A model generated the notes under the pieces. It did not search any database, had not been told where the DNA came from, and saw only the letters and a program-made list of their open reading frames with translations. Shown in pieces: positions 1-10,656 of a stretch of DNA of 64,000 nucleotides (position 1 is its first letter; each line of letters starts with the position of its first letter). Source of the stretch: Plasmodiophora brassicae (taxonomy: Eukaryota; Endomyxa: Phytomyxea; Phytomyxea; Plasmodiophorida); assembly GCA_036867785.1 (NCBI GenBank), contig CP145410.1, positions 1,364,001 through 1,428,000 of the forward strand, read 5' to 3'. A program made the translations under genes and the position numbers.

Positions 1-1605
1 ATGCCCATCGAGACAGTGGCTCGAAGCGCACTTCCACAGCGCTATGTGACAGGTCGAGCCAGCCGTGGACCTGGTCGATGCGTCCGTGGACGCTTCCGTC
101 CAAGATCAGCTGGACGGCGAGGTCCTCGACCGCTTCCACGGTGCTGTCCAGTTTCGCAGCAAGCGTCGACAGATTCAGCCGCCGATATGGCTTGATGATG
201 CGGACGAGCGCCCGACTTCGTAACTCGTACAGCAACGAGTCCACATTCTTCTCGATGAACGAGTCCGAGACAATCTGCTTGTAATCGGTTCGCAGCAGGC
301 TTTGAAACTTTTGAATGTCAATGTTGTCGAACGCGTCGCGCAGGCTCACTGAAACGAATCATCGGCAAGGTGTTATCGGGACCAGCAATCGGATCATACT
401 GAATGCTTCAATCTCGGGGTCCCGCTGGTAAACTTTAGCCTCTGTCGCATCGAATGGGTTCATCCGACCGCTCGAGAGCATGTTGGCCATGACAACGTAT
501 TTGAGGCAGCTCCTTGCACGCTCGTGCCCGATCTGCTGATACTGAAGAAACGCGTCCCAGAACTCGGTATAAGCCTGGTCCCATAGGCCCTCGGAAGCAT
601 ATGATTTGCCCCAGCATTCCTGGAATGGGTGTTAACCAGCCGACGACATGGCACACTGATCGGAAGACAACCTGGATGATAGACATCGACCTGGGATCCT
701 TGATCTCAGCAGACAGGTCTTTTGTCTTGACGAAGAGCTCCTTGAGCTGAACGCTGTCACCCTGGGCAGCGAGATATTGTACTTTCAGGGCATACACTTC
801 AAGTAGTTCGGACCCCTTCGACCGGTCGTCTTGCCCATCGGGAAGTTGACAAAGTCGGTGCAGTTCGCGAAGAAGGTCTTCGACGCGGTCCAGGTCGCCC
901 TGTTCCAGAAGGTTGCGGCAAAGCTTGATCGAAATCGTAAAGTACAGGCGCTGCATAGCGGTCAATGCTGGTTCCGTCGGCATACGAAACAAACGTACCT
1001 CCTGGTTGGGCAACTTCTTCAGCTGGTTTCTTGCAACAGTGAACAACTCGACAATAAATTCGGGATTGCCGGATTCGGCGACAGCGTTTAGGATAGAGTT
1101 AATGGCCGCAGAGCGATCGTTGGAGGTGACCTGCATGTCGGTTGACATCGTCATGAGCTCCTACAGTTCAGATCAATCAGAAAGAGATTGGGAGCTCTCC
1201 TAGGAAGTTGACCTCAAACCGCCTAATCATCTCGGTGGTCCTCCCAAGGACGAGATTCAAAGATACGATATGTTCCAGCGCCTTGAACCGTTTGATAAAG
1301 GTCGGCCCCGCTTTCTTTTCCATTGCAAGGCATCGTTCGAATTGCTCCAAGGCAGCAGCTACAGACGTCGCACAGAGTCAGAACACCAACGCATTCCGAA
1401 TATCCTCATCGCACACACCAGGCGCTTTACGTCGATTATCCTCGGCCTCGTAGAACAGGTTATCGATCTGGACGAGCACGTCATCCTCGCCAACGCCGCC
1501 TTGCTGATCCTCCTCGATGTCCTCGAAGTCGCCCCAGTCGCCGTCGCCGCCGTCGTCGAACCCGTCGTCGTCGTCGTCATCCCATCCGTGCTCCGCATCC
1601 GACAT
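1..1605 (-). CDS. CSN2: COP9 signalosome subunit 2 (CSN2), 3' end cut by window edge
   Basis: Scaffold PCI-family subunit of the COP9 signalosome, which deneddylates cullin-RING ubiquitin ligases. The start at 1605 opens an Asp-rich leader (MSDAEHGWDDDD), as in CSN2 orthologues. Downstream the spliced frame shows family blocks: AAALEQFERCLAME, INSILNAVAESG, LLRELHRLCQLPDGQDD, NMLSSGRMNPFD and, at the window start, the winged-helix stretch LVRIIKPYRRL and HGRIDQV. Introns fixed from the protein frame: 1359-1418, 1161-1212, 620-671 and 349-399, all GT-AG on the minus strand, 51-60 nt. Compared with the human protein about the last 20 residues lie beyond position 1. The neighbour at 1857 is on the same strand and functionally unrelated. 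Confidence 0.93.
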
Positions 1606-1856
1606 CGACGCTGGAGTCCCTCCGAACAACAGCTGCAATGTGCGCTCGCATTTTATTTTATTCCTTGTCGGCGAGTGGCACTTAATAGGTGCTGTTCGAG
1701 TCAGTTCGAAGGCTGCCGGCGTTGCAGAACTGCCGCTGTGGTTGCCAAAAGGAACACTGAAACCGGAGGACGGCAACCGTTTATTTGGTGAGCGTAGCAC
1801 GTCTTGTCGCGGACAATGAGATGGCGGCGGTTCCGGTTGAGGGGACCCCGTACGCC

Positions 1857-2750
1857 TCAGCGCTGGTACTGCATCTGGGACTGCGGGGAGAACGACTGTG
1901 TCGGGTATCCCTGCTGGACCGTCATCATGGGCTGCATCATGGGCTGCTGGATCATCATGGGCTGGCCGACAACCATAGCAGGCTGGCCGCCCATCATCAT
2001 CATCGGCTGCTGCTGCATCACCATCATCCCGCCTGGCTGTTGCATGATGACACCCGGTTGCTGCATCATGGGCTGTGCAGTCATCATCGGCTGCGCGACG
2101 TAGACGGGCGGCGCCGCCTGCGTCTGCAATGGGTTCAAAGGCGGTGGGCCCGATGGCTGCGGTGGAGCAGCGTGTTTCTGCCTACGACGTAGTTCGGCTG
2201 TCTTGAAATGCCCTGCAAGGGCAGAGGCCAGCCCGAACAGGACCATGAAGACAATCCCGGAGGTCAACAATGGTTTCGTCGCGTGGAACCCAAGCAAGAC
2301 CTGGTTTTTCGGGTTCTTCGAAGGTGACCCGTCATCGGCAACGACACAGTCCATGATAGCATGCTTCGGATACTTCGTCGTTATCGCGGTAGCGACCGTG
2401 CTCTTGTTAACGCCGGCCACCGGGTCGATCAGCTGGATAGAGCCGATGCAATCGCCGCCGCCTTTAGGGCACGGCCAGTCGAGGATGACGACGCCCGCAT
2501 AGCACGGCACAGTGCACGTGTTGTTCGCCGATGTCTTACACGTCAGGGACGTCCGGCAGGCCGTTGTTGTTACGTTCGTCCCGTCGATCGTGCAGGTCGC
2601 CGGCGTCAGGCTCTGGTTCAGTTTGACGTTGACCCCGAACCCGATCAGGCATCCGACGCCAATGCACATGAAGACGAACGATGCAATCGAGGTCACGATC
2701 ACCCGGAACCCCATCGTTGCAACTATTACTTCGTCGACCGTTGAGATCAA
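1857..2750 (-). CDS. Two-pass membrane protein with Cys-rich ectodomain and Met/Pro/Gln-rich tail
   Basis: A single open exon of 297 residues. A hydrophobic segment at about residues 14-40 is followed by a roughly 120-residue loop rich in Cys and NxT sequons (for example CTIDGTNVTTTACRTSLTC), a second hydrophobic segment near residues 158-180 and then a basic stretch (ELRRRQK). The last 100 residues are almost only Pro, Gln, Met and Gly, with many PMM and QQP repeats. This fits a tetraspan-like or two-TM plasma-membrane protein with an extracellular disulphide loop and a disordered cytoplasmic tail. I do not recognise the family. The start at 2750 is the first Met; MGFRV at residue 13 is an alternative. 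The repetitive tail could make the exact frame there sensitive to sequence errors. Confidence 0.6.
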   Translation of the reverse strand: MISTVDEVIVATMGFRVIVTSIASFVFMCIGVGCLIGFGVNVKLNQSLTPATCTIDGTNVTTTACRTSLTCKTSANNTCTVPCYAGVVILDWPCPKGGGDCIGSIQLIDPVAGVNKSTVATAITTKYPKHAIMDCVVADDGSPSKNPKNQVLLGFHATKPLLTSGIVFMVLFGLASALAGHFKTAELRRRQKHAAPPQPSGPPPLNPLQTQAAPPVYVAQPMMTAQPMMQQPGVIMQQPGGMMVMQQQPMMMMGGQPAMVVGQPMMIQQPMMQPMMTVQQGYPTQSFSPQSQMQYQR

Positions 2751-2877
2751 ATACCGTACCCTTCTGCCTCCTTCCTGTGAATATCAGATCCAACGTGACG
2801 TACCGCTATCGTATGCACATCGACCGACCACCGTACGGGTAACATGATGTAGCGCGGCTTGAACATTGACTGTATTG

Positions 2878-4656
2878 CTACAGGTTCAGCAGATCGCGCT
2901 TCTGCTGAGTTAATGCGTTCTCCATTAGGCTGAGGCGTTGTGCCTGCGCGTCGATCGTGCTCCTCATGCTGACGATCAGGTTGTCCTTCTTGGCTATCGC
3001 CGCTCGAACTTTCGCTTCCACTTGCATCATTTCAGATACATGCTGCTTTTCCGCGTCCGATATACGCGACCGAAGCTCTTCCAGAACGGCTTCCGTCTGC
3101 GCCGATGACGTCTTCGTCCGCGTTTCTGTCTCAGCCAACCTCTGCGCCCACGCCTGATCGCACGACTGCAGTCTTTCGTTCCATTCATGGTCACTGACGC
3201 TTCGCTCAGCCTCGATCCGCGACACTCGCGTCTGTAGCACGTCGCATAGCTCCTTCGACTTGCCCAGCTCGGTTTGCAATTGACCAGCACGAAGCTGACC
3301 TTGCTCGGCGGCCTCCCTGGCCTTGGCGAACGCCTTCTTCAGTTCGTCGTGTCGTGCTCGCCACATGGCCTCACATTCGGCCAGCTTCGCAAACGAAGCA
3401 TCTGCGTCGCGTCGTCGTTGTTGCTCGGCGTGTTGCTTAGCCGCAGACGCTTCGGCGCTCAGCTTTTCGACGACGACCCCGATTTGTTGGTCGCGCTCCC
3501 GAAGCAGGCGTTCGCGGTATTCCTGCTCGCGCTTAGCCAACTCCTGTTGAAGGCGTTCGCTTCGTTCGTGATCACGCTCATCGAACTCGATCTGGAAGCG
3601 TTCCTTGGCGCGAGCCAGATCGCTGGCCGCCTTTCGCTGCCAGGCCTCCCGGGCCTCTTCGTGCTGGGCCTTCATCGCCGCCATCTTATCGTCGGCGGCT
3701 TGTTGTGCCATTCGCAGGGCCTCTTCGAACTCGGCAACTTCACGCTGCCGCACCTCTGTCCACTTGGCGCGTTCGACGTCGAATTCGCGAAGCAGGATGC
3801 TTCGTACGGATGCGATCTCTGCTTGATGTTGCTGGGAACGCTCCAACAGTTCGGCAGTGCGATCCTTCTCCATTGCCCTCATTTGCTCGTCAAACTCCTT
3901 TGTCATGGCATTCTTGGCGGATTGCACGCGATTGAACGCCTCCCGGTTCATGACGCTCTTCAGCTGCGCCATCTCCTTCTCGTGCCGCTCCGCTAGGTCT
4001 CGTAGGGCCTTGGCGTGCTTGGTGTCACGAGATTGCAGCTTGCCATGCACCTCGTTCTGAAGGTTGGCACGCAGGACGTCCTGCTTCTCCTTGGCCCACA
4101 GTGCACGGCGAACACGTTCGCCGTCTTCCCATTCCTTCCTCAGCCGCTCGATCCGCTGTGCCCAGGCACGCTCGCGTTCCTGAAGCGTGGCTTCCCCGGA
4201 CTGCCGGACGGATTCGATCTCCCTCGTCAGCACCTCGCCCTTCTCCGTGAGCGCCTTCTTGTCCTCTAAGAGCTGGTCCACGAATTGCAGCTGTCGCTCC
4301 AGCGCTTTCTCGTACTCGACGCGCTGTTCGTTCATCTTGCGCACGAGGTCGGCATTGGCGCGCTCCAACGCCTGCCCGTTGCTCTTCCGCGCCTTCTGCA
4401 ACGCGCTTTCCAGGGACGCGATCCGGCCCTGGTTCCGTTTGTTCACGAGTTTAAGTTCGACGAGCTGCGTCTTGACCTTGTCGACGATGACGTCCGACGG
4501 CGGCCGGGCCGGCTGACCACTTCCATCACCTAGGTCGACCAGCGGCTTCCTGTTTTGGTCGCGGTTCTCCGAGCACTCATCCAGGAACGAGAAGATCGAA
4601 CGCAGGCTCTTCGAGCGCTGGCCGGCGCTTTCCTCGTCGCCTGGATCCGTCGTCAT
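2878..4656 (-). CDS. CEP131: CEP131/AZI1-like centriolar satellite and ciliary coiled-coil protein
   Basis: A 592-residue protein on one exon, coiled coil from about residue 65 to the end. The N-terminal SIFSFLDEC resembles the short leader motif of CEP131. Further matches in order: a segment with LRKEWEDGERVRRALWAKEK aligning to the conserved LREELESERQRREKW region, RERDQQIGVVVEKL to the KGRDKEIELVIHRL block, and the C-terminal EAKVRAAIAKKDNLIVSMR to the VKTALARKEEAVSSLR block. CEP131 acts at centriolar satellites and the ciliary base and is needed for cilium assembly. It is shorter than human CEP131 (about 1080 residues), lacking most of the disordered N-terminal half. An upstream exon cannot be excluded. 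Head-to-head with the TBC gene; the shared promoter region is 4657-4886. Confidence 0.7.
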   Translation of the reverse strand: MTTDPGDEESAGQRSKSLRSIFSFLDECSENRDQNRKPLVDLGDGSGQPARPPSDVIVDKVKTQLVELKLVNKRNQGRIASLESALQKARKSNGQALERANADLVRKMNEQRVEYEKALERQLQFVDQLLEDKKALTEKGEVLTREIESVRQSGEATLQERERAWAQRIERLRKEWEDGERVRRALWAKEKQDVLRANLQNEVHGKLQSRDTKHAKALRDLAERHEKEMAQLKSVMNREAFNRVQSAKNAMTKEFDEQMRAMEKDRTAELLERSQQHQAEIASVRSILLREFDVERAKWTEVRQREVAEFEEALRMAQQAADDKMAAMKAQHEEAREAWQRKAASDLARAKERFQIEFDERDHERSERLQQELAKREQEYRERLLRERDQQIGVVVEKLSAEASAAKQHAEQQRRRDADASFAKLAECEAMWRARHDELKKAFAKAREAAEQGQLRAGQLQTELGKSKELCDVLQTRVSRIEAERSVSDHEWNERLQSCDQAWAQRLAETETRTKTSSAQTEAVLEELRSRISDAEKQHVSEMMQVEAKVRAAIAKKDNLIVSMRSTIDAQAQRLSLMENALTQQKRDLLNL

Positions 4657-4886
4657 CGGCTACCGGCGTACCGTCCGATTGCTGATGGCATGCCGTCTCG
4701 CAGTCGCAACCGTCACACTGACCACCATGAGCCCAAGCCTCCCTCGCCCTGACTGTGTTTGGCAGTTATACCCGAGTGAATTCGGGGGGGAACAACACCC
4801 ACTCGGGCGCCGTGGCGTGGCAGTGGACGACGCCAAGTCCGGGGGGCATCGGGTCACACGCGGCATCGCTTTCGACCCATCTGTGT

Positions 4887-6352
4887 ATGTTCTCGGGGGG
4901 CAACGGCCTATCGTCATCGCCCCATGCCCGGTCGGCGTCCACGTCACCGGCCGTCGGCGTGGCTCAGCGGCAATCGCTGCGATCGGTGACGTCGAGTGTC
5001 AGTCCGGAGAAGAAGGCGGCGGCGGCGGCGGAATCCCCGTCGTCGTCGCCGGCCAGGGCGGCACGGTTGCAGAGACTGCTCAGCGAGAAGGAGATTGACC
5101 TCGGTTGTTGATGTTCGGTAGTGCGGTACCGTGGGCGCTGACGACTGTCGGTAGATAAACTGAGGAAGCTGTGCTGGACGGGAATCGCGCCGGAATACAG
5201 AGCACACGCCTGGCTTGTCATGCTGCACGTGCTGCCGGTCGCTCCGGACCAGTGGCCGGCGATGGTCCAGAAACGTCTGAATTCGTACCGCGAGTTGGTC
5301 CAGGGTAACTACAACCTGGATGAGTCGCAGCAGACTGCACAGATGCATAACACGCTGAAGCAGGTAGACGGTCAATCGTATCGCCAGACCTTCGTTTACA
5401 CCCGTTTTGATGTTCCCCTGCGCGCCCAGATTCAGAAGGATGCCCCCAGAACACATCCCGACCTGCCCGTATTCCAGCACCCTCGTATCCAGGAACTTCT
5501 TGTTCGTTTATTGTACATTTGGGCAGTGCGGCACCCGGCCACCGGATACGTCCAAGGTACCACCCTGGCAACAACCCCCTGTTCACTTTCGACAGCTCAA
5601 TCCTGCGGCAGGCATGAACGACTTGGTGTCGCCGTTTATCTATGTCTTCTTGGCTGATCACTGCAAGGGAATCTTTGAAGACATCAACCTTGACAGCATC
5701 GATGATGCCGCGTTGGAGCTGGTGGAATCGAGGAGCTTTTTCTGCTTCAGCAAGATCTCGGATCTGATACCGGATAATTATCTGTTCGGGCAGCCTGGTT
5801 CGTTAACATGGCAGCGGCTACTGTGCGGACGCCCTTATAGTATTGGTCAGGCATCCAGCGAATGCTGTACCGGTTCGAGCAGCTGGTTAAACGAATTGAA
5901 GGTCAGATATTGCTTCCCGCCTGATTCACGTTTTGACACCTGTTATCCAGCGCCCTTGTACAATCACCTAATCGAGACAGACGTACAGTTTCTGCAATTT
6001 GGTTTCCGCTGGATGAACTGCTACTTGATTCGCGAAATGCCTTTGGACATGATCGTTCGTCTATGGGATACTTACATCAGCGACGACCAGAACGCTGGTT
6101 TCACAGCGTTCCACGTCTACGCTACGACCTCGCTGCTAGTTTACTATGGCCCCCAGCTCATGGTTGGTCATCGGTGGCCATTGCGCTTGCTTCTGCGTTG
6201 ATATTCACACGTTCCTGCAGGGTCTGAATTTCCCAGATATCCTGATGTTTCTTCAAAACCTTCCGACCAGATCGCTGACACCTCAAGACGTAGATTCGAT
6301 ACTTTCGCAAGCATTTGTCTACCAATCACTATTCTCCAGCACTAAATTCTGA
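4887..6352 (+). CDS. TBC1D22: TBC1D22-type Rab GTPase-activating protein
   Basis: Rab-GAP of the TBC family, probably Golgi-associated as in TBC1D22A/B. After a low-complexity leader the frame reads LQRLLSEKEIDLDKLRKLCWTG, then the domain proper: LLYIWAVRHPATGYVQG, MNDLVSPF, DNYLFGQPG, FLQFGFRWMNCYLIREMPL, RLWDTYISDD and LMFLQNLPT near the end. The dual-finger glutamine (YVQG) is present. The usual arginine finger (IPxxxR) appears as IAPEYR. Introns placed by frame: 5104-5154, 5557-5611, 5798-5850, 5902-5950 and 6163-6220. The start is uncertain: ATG 4887 is the first in-frame ATG found; the open frame reaches back to 4755 and could be joined to an upstream exon. It ends 2 bp from the stop of the convergent METTL21-like gene. 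Confidence 0.88.
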
Positions 6353-6354
6353 CG

Positions 6355-7141
6355 CTATTGTTTATCGTTTTGCCTTGCTTCGTTTGTGGCATGTTTGAAC
6401 GCCATTTCAAGCATATAGATCGGGGTGTTTCCAGCGCCTTCAGGCAGCTCGAGCTGTACCTGGGTGCTGCAGTAAGTCGCCGGCACCACCGTGTGTGACC
6501 TCTTCGTACCTTTGACATGACAGCAAAGAACGTTGACGCCATCGACATAAAGCTTTCGACGTTCACCTTGGCCCTTTCCTGGTATGCGAGCAGAACGCGC
6601 TTAGGCCGAAGACCCACCATTGTTGTTACCAGTGGTACGAAACTTTCTTCCTTGTATAAGACGTCAGCCGCAACAAGAACATCGCACCCCTGGAGCGACC
6701 CGTCAATCGAGTCCCCCCAGTTCAGCGCAGCAACGGTTGGCTGGTGCGGCAAACGACGGTCGTTAATTTGCGCTTCTAGCAGCCGAACCAAATCGCGACG
6801 ATCCGTCAAGCAGACCCGGGCTGAAACGTGACGCTATCAGTCCTCGGAAACCTCGATGGGGTCAGTGCTGGCATACCGCCTCGACAAGCCAGGGTTAACC
6901 CCACGATACCAGTGCCCGCCCCCAGCTCAACACAGTTCACGTCGCGGAAATCGCCATCCTCCCGAGCGAAGTGCCGCGCCATCGCCAGCCCGGCCGGCCA
7001 GACGACCGCGCCGACGGCCTCACCAGGACAATCCAGAACGTGCAGGTGGCCGACGACCCCGCCGACCCACACGGATCGTCTGCGACGGCGAAGCCTCCGC
7101 CGGCGCTCCATGTGGCAGGATCGTAGCAGCTCGTTCATCAC
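6355..7141 (-). CDS. METTL21-family protein lysine methyltransferase
   Basis: Seven-beta-strand S-adenosylmethionine methyltransferase of the METTL21/EEF1AKMT group, which methylates lysines of chaperones or translation factors. Visible motifs in order: GAVVWPAGLAMARH (the group's leader), motif I VELGAGTGIVGLTLA, acidic loop LTDRRDL, ALNWGD and the post-II motif CDVLVAADVLYKEE, then LLAYQER. Introns by frame: 6821-6876 and 6460-6509. After splicing the last exon reads VQLELPEGAGNTPIYMLEMA and ends at 6355. Start at 7141 or the adjacent Met at 7138. An Arg-rich stretch follows the start. The exact substrate cannot be read from the sequence. Its 5' end faces the GDAP2-like gene with about 200 bp between them. 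Confidence 0.85.
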
Positions 7142-7336
7142 GCCGGACAGTGGTCAGCCGGGTGTCGGGCGACGCCGTCGCGATCGCGCGACACGATTTT
7201 GACGCACATCCTGCGAACCCTTATCGTTGCCAGCAACGGTGGGCCACTTCGGCGGCGCTCTGTGACTGCGAATGCACAGGGACGGCTGCTGCGCTTGCAG
7301 GCAGACGGGCCGTCTGCCGCGCTGGACGACAGCGAC

Positions 7337-9041
7337 ATGGAGCGGCGCGTTCCGTCTCCGCTGCGGCGCTTGCCCCGATGGAGTCGACTAGCGGGGAGTA
7401 AGGTCGCCGGCCACGAAGACCCGCAGGGCGGGATCGGCATTCGCCACGACCTCAACGTGAAACTCGTGCTGTTCAAAGGCGACATCTGCAGCCTGCCGGT
7501 GGACGCGATCGTCTGCTCGACGAACGAACCGCTGACAGGGGACCCGGACGACATCTCCGGTCGCATCATGCGGATGGCAGGTGCTGGTCTGGCAGGTCGG
7601 CATGTCCGCTCGAGGCATTCCCATCACTGGCGCTTACGTGCCACACACAGTTGAAATACGACATATTGCAAGGACGTGCCATGCGGGGTCGTTCGTGACG
7701 ACGGGCGCATACAATCTGCCCGCCAAGTTCATCGTGCACACTGTGCCTCCCCGATGGTGCCGATGCGTTGTCGTCACCGCCCTGATTCGCGACCCGTTCC
7801 TGACCGTGGAGCAGGTCGGCCAAGTACCAGACTGCTGCCGAATCGTCGCTGCATGCCTGCTACCGGTCTGCGTTCCAGGTCGCTGCTGAGCGCTCCCTGG
7901 CGTCCATCGCCATCCCGGTCATCAGCAGGCCCGATCGAGGGTTCCCCCGTCAGGCCGCGACGCACATTGCCCTAAGGTGTGTGACCGCCGACTGTCTCCC
8001 CCTGGACGCGTGTCTAAGCGGTCGTGCTCCAGGACGATCAGGAAGTCACTGGAGCAGCCGGCCACGGCCGCTCTGCATACGGTCGGTCTGGTCGTCGATT
8101 CCGATGAAGACCTTGCCCTGTACAGGGCGACAATGGCGTTGTACTTCCCGAGAACGCCCGCGGAACTGCGATCGTCCCACGAGGCCATCGCCGAGCTTGG
8201 TGCATTCGATGACGACGGCGGCCGCATCATCGAGCCTCGACAGATACGAATCGGCCCAGGGCCAGGAAGCAACCTCGCCAAGCAGTCGTCGGGTACGTTC
8301 AGCGACATATTCCAGATGAAGGAGGGGCCGGATGAGGCCCGGCAACGTCCTGTGCAGCGACCATCCCCGCCCAGGACCAAGGCGAACGATCGGAAACGCG
8401 AGGAATTGTACGCCGACCTGCTGACCCGCGCCTCGTCAACCGCTTTCGACGATTTCGATATGCAGGGGTGGCTGTACCAGTCGGGGACGTGCCCGGATGG
8501 AAGGTGGCGCGCATGTCGGGTATGACGCAATCACCGACGTTTAGTACGGGGTATAGGCCGATCATTGTTGTGGCGGCGTGCAACGTCGTCTTCTCCAAGG
8601 GCGACCGCATGCGCATGATCATGTACGTGATCCGCAAGCTGGACCGCCTCGTCGACCAGCAGTACGTCGTCGTCTATTGCCACAACGAGGCCTCCCGGAC
8701 GGGCACGCCCATGCCCGATTTCGCCTGGATCCAGCGCCTGTATCGCACGCTGACCCGAAAGTCGGTCAGCGCCCCACGATATCCCCGTTGCCGATGACGT
8801 TACAACAGTCATGCTGTGCAGGTACAGGAAGCACCTGGAGTGCTTCTACATCCTGCATCCGACGCGGTGGGTCCGCCTCATGCACGCCATGCTGCGCCCG
8901 TTCGTATCGAGCAAGGTCGTACTCAAGGTGCGCCTCATCGAATCCCTGGATGAACTCTACGCCGCACTGGATCGGCGCGTCCTCCGATTGCCCAGACCCG
9001 TTCTGGAACTCGACGAGAAGCGCAATACACGTCGAGTGTAA
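7337..9041 (+). CDS. GDAP2: GDAP2-like protein: macro domain plus CRAL-TRIO domain
   Basis: Orthologue of ganglioside-induced differentiation-associated protein 2, which joins an N-terminal macro (ADP-ribose-binding type) domain to a C-terminal CRAL-TRIO/SEC14 lipid-binding domain. Macro part: VKLVLFKGDICSLPVDAIV, TGAYNLPAKFIVHTVPPR, SSLHACYRSAFQVAAE, ATHIALRTIRKSLE, then ALYFPR and PRQIRI as in human GDAP2. CRAL-TRIO part: YRPIIVVAACN, LVDQQYVVVYCHNEAS, FAWIQRLYRTLTRKYRKHL, FYILHPTRWV, then LELDEKRN near the stop. Introns by frame: 7596-7650, 7757-7814, 7977-8032, 8504-8544 and 8761-8821. The macro motif that should carry the catalytic Asn of active hydrolases reads CSTNEPL; animal GDAP2 is thought to be non-catalytic. 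An earlier start is possible, but 7337 gives a normal short leader. Confidence 0.9.
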
Positions 9042-9376
9042 AACGCCAGGCCCGGTCGGTCTCCCTCAACGGGATCGCCGCCGCGTACCAGATCAAATAA
9101 CGACGTCGTTATGGTGTTCGGTTCTTCGCGGCGACGATGTTCCATAGTCCCTGTAGACAGCTACGATGATGATAGGACGTTGGGCAGCGAACGCGTTCAG
9201 CTCTGTATGACAGCAGGGGAAGGTCCAGGCCTTCGGAAACCATCCGCAGAGGGCGATCGCTGTCCCGCTGATGGTGGACCTGGTCGTCACCCATTCTTTG
9301 TCGTGGTGAGTGGTACTTCCGGGAGAGTACAACCCTTGCTGACACACAGGCGCGGTCGTCTTAGGTCAAAGATTCA

Positions 9377-10656
9377 ATGGCGAGCGCTCTCGTGGAGCTG
9401 GATCGCAGACTGGTTTCCAGCACCGGCACCCATCTACTGAGCCGGAAGACGCCGAAACCTGCTTTTGGACGAACGGTGAGCCCTGGTCAGGTTGCCATTT
9501 GGAGCCGCAACGGTCGGCCGATTGTCGCCATTCAGCCTGGGAACTACTGGAACTGGTGTGCAACCTTATCAGGACTGACGAGCAAGGGCCTTATGCGTGG
9601 CTTGCTAGGTCAATCCGACATAAGTTCCACGCCATCTCCGACCTCGCCGTGCCTATTGACGCGTTGGGGCTAACTGCCGCACAAGCTGGGCCATCAGAAG
9701 CCATCGTCGTTCAGGTAGGACTCCGGAAACCCCTATCGTTCATGGTCCAGTATAACGGGCTGGGAACAGGATCCTCAGAACCGTAACATTGGGAGATCGT
9801 GTCGCGTGTGAATAACGACAAACTGAATGATCCTCCGTCAGGCGTGTTCGTCGTCCGAAACGGGGCCGGTTTCGCCGCGTATGGAATGTATGGCAGGTTC
9901 CGGATCATTGCCATCGTCAACATGACGAGTTTGGGCGACGAATGCGTCGTCAAGGACAGACATGCGAATCGTATCTTGGGATGGAAGAAGGACATCCTCA
10001 CCAAGTCCTCCGATGGGCGGACCTTATCCACTGCCGCCACTTTCCTGCATATTCCTCCATGCAGAGTCGCTGTCATGCAAAACCGTCACCATATGTCTAT
10101 CTTACAGCCAGGGCAGCACTTCATCACCGAACCGTCGACCACTTTCAGACGTAAAACAACGAGCGAGCATGGGCGCTGCACCCCCGTTGTCTAATGCATG
10201 CAAATGGCGACAGGGTTCTATTCGACCAGCGATCAGCAGATGACTTTCGAGACGCTGCCATCGGTGACAGCAGATGGAGTCACCATAACGTTCTGCATTA
10301 CTGTTCGAGTTCGAATCGTCGACCCGTTGCAACTAGCCCCACACTACGACGACGCATTCGACGTTATCAGAAACCCGGCCCAGGCCGCCGTTAACGACTT
10401 TGTGTCCCGGTCAACGATGACTCGGTTCCTCCACGCGACCTACAAGCGAACGTCGCACCAGGGCGAGGGCGACGAGGGCGTCGTGTTCTGGATCGACGCG
10501 TTTCGACAAACCTGCCTGGACGGTTTGGCCCGATGCGCGCGTCCTTACGGCGTGCAGGTCGAGTCATTCGACGTATTGAACCACGAGATCCGTCCTGGCA
10601 TCCGTGCTCTCCCTGCCACGCTCATGCTCCCACTGCATGAGAAACCTTGGTCTTAG
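9377..10656 (+). CDS. SPFH/Band-7 domain protein, copy 1, 3' half eroded
   Basis: Paralogue of the minus-strand gene at 11523-13492. Shared blocks: LLSRKTPKPAFGRTVSPGQV, the spliced exon reading SIRHKFHAISDLAVPIDALG then LTAAQAGPSEAIVVQ, GVFVVRNGAGFAAYGMYGRF, IPPCRVAVMQN, GFYSTSDQQMTFETLP, AFDVIRNPAQAAVNDFVSR and VQVESFDVLN. SPFH proteins form ring or cage scaffolds on membranes. Introns by frame: 9556-9608, about 9715-9795 and about 10150-10211. After NHEI the coiled-coil segment of copy 2 is not found intact; only traces such as RDTIHSIVA (frame ends there) and a downstream VKAEGT remain. So copy 1 is either a shortened protein or a pseudogene in decay. No third-codon or intron feature separates it from its neighbours. 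Confidence 0.7.
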
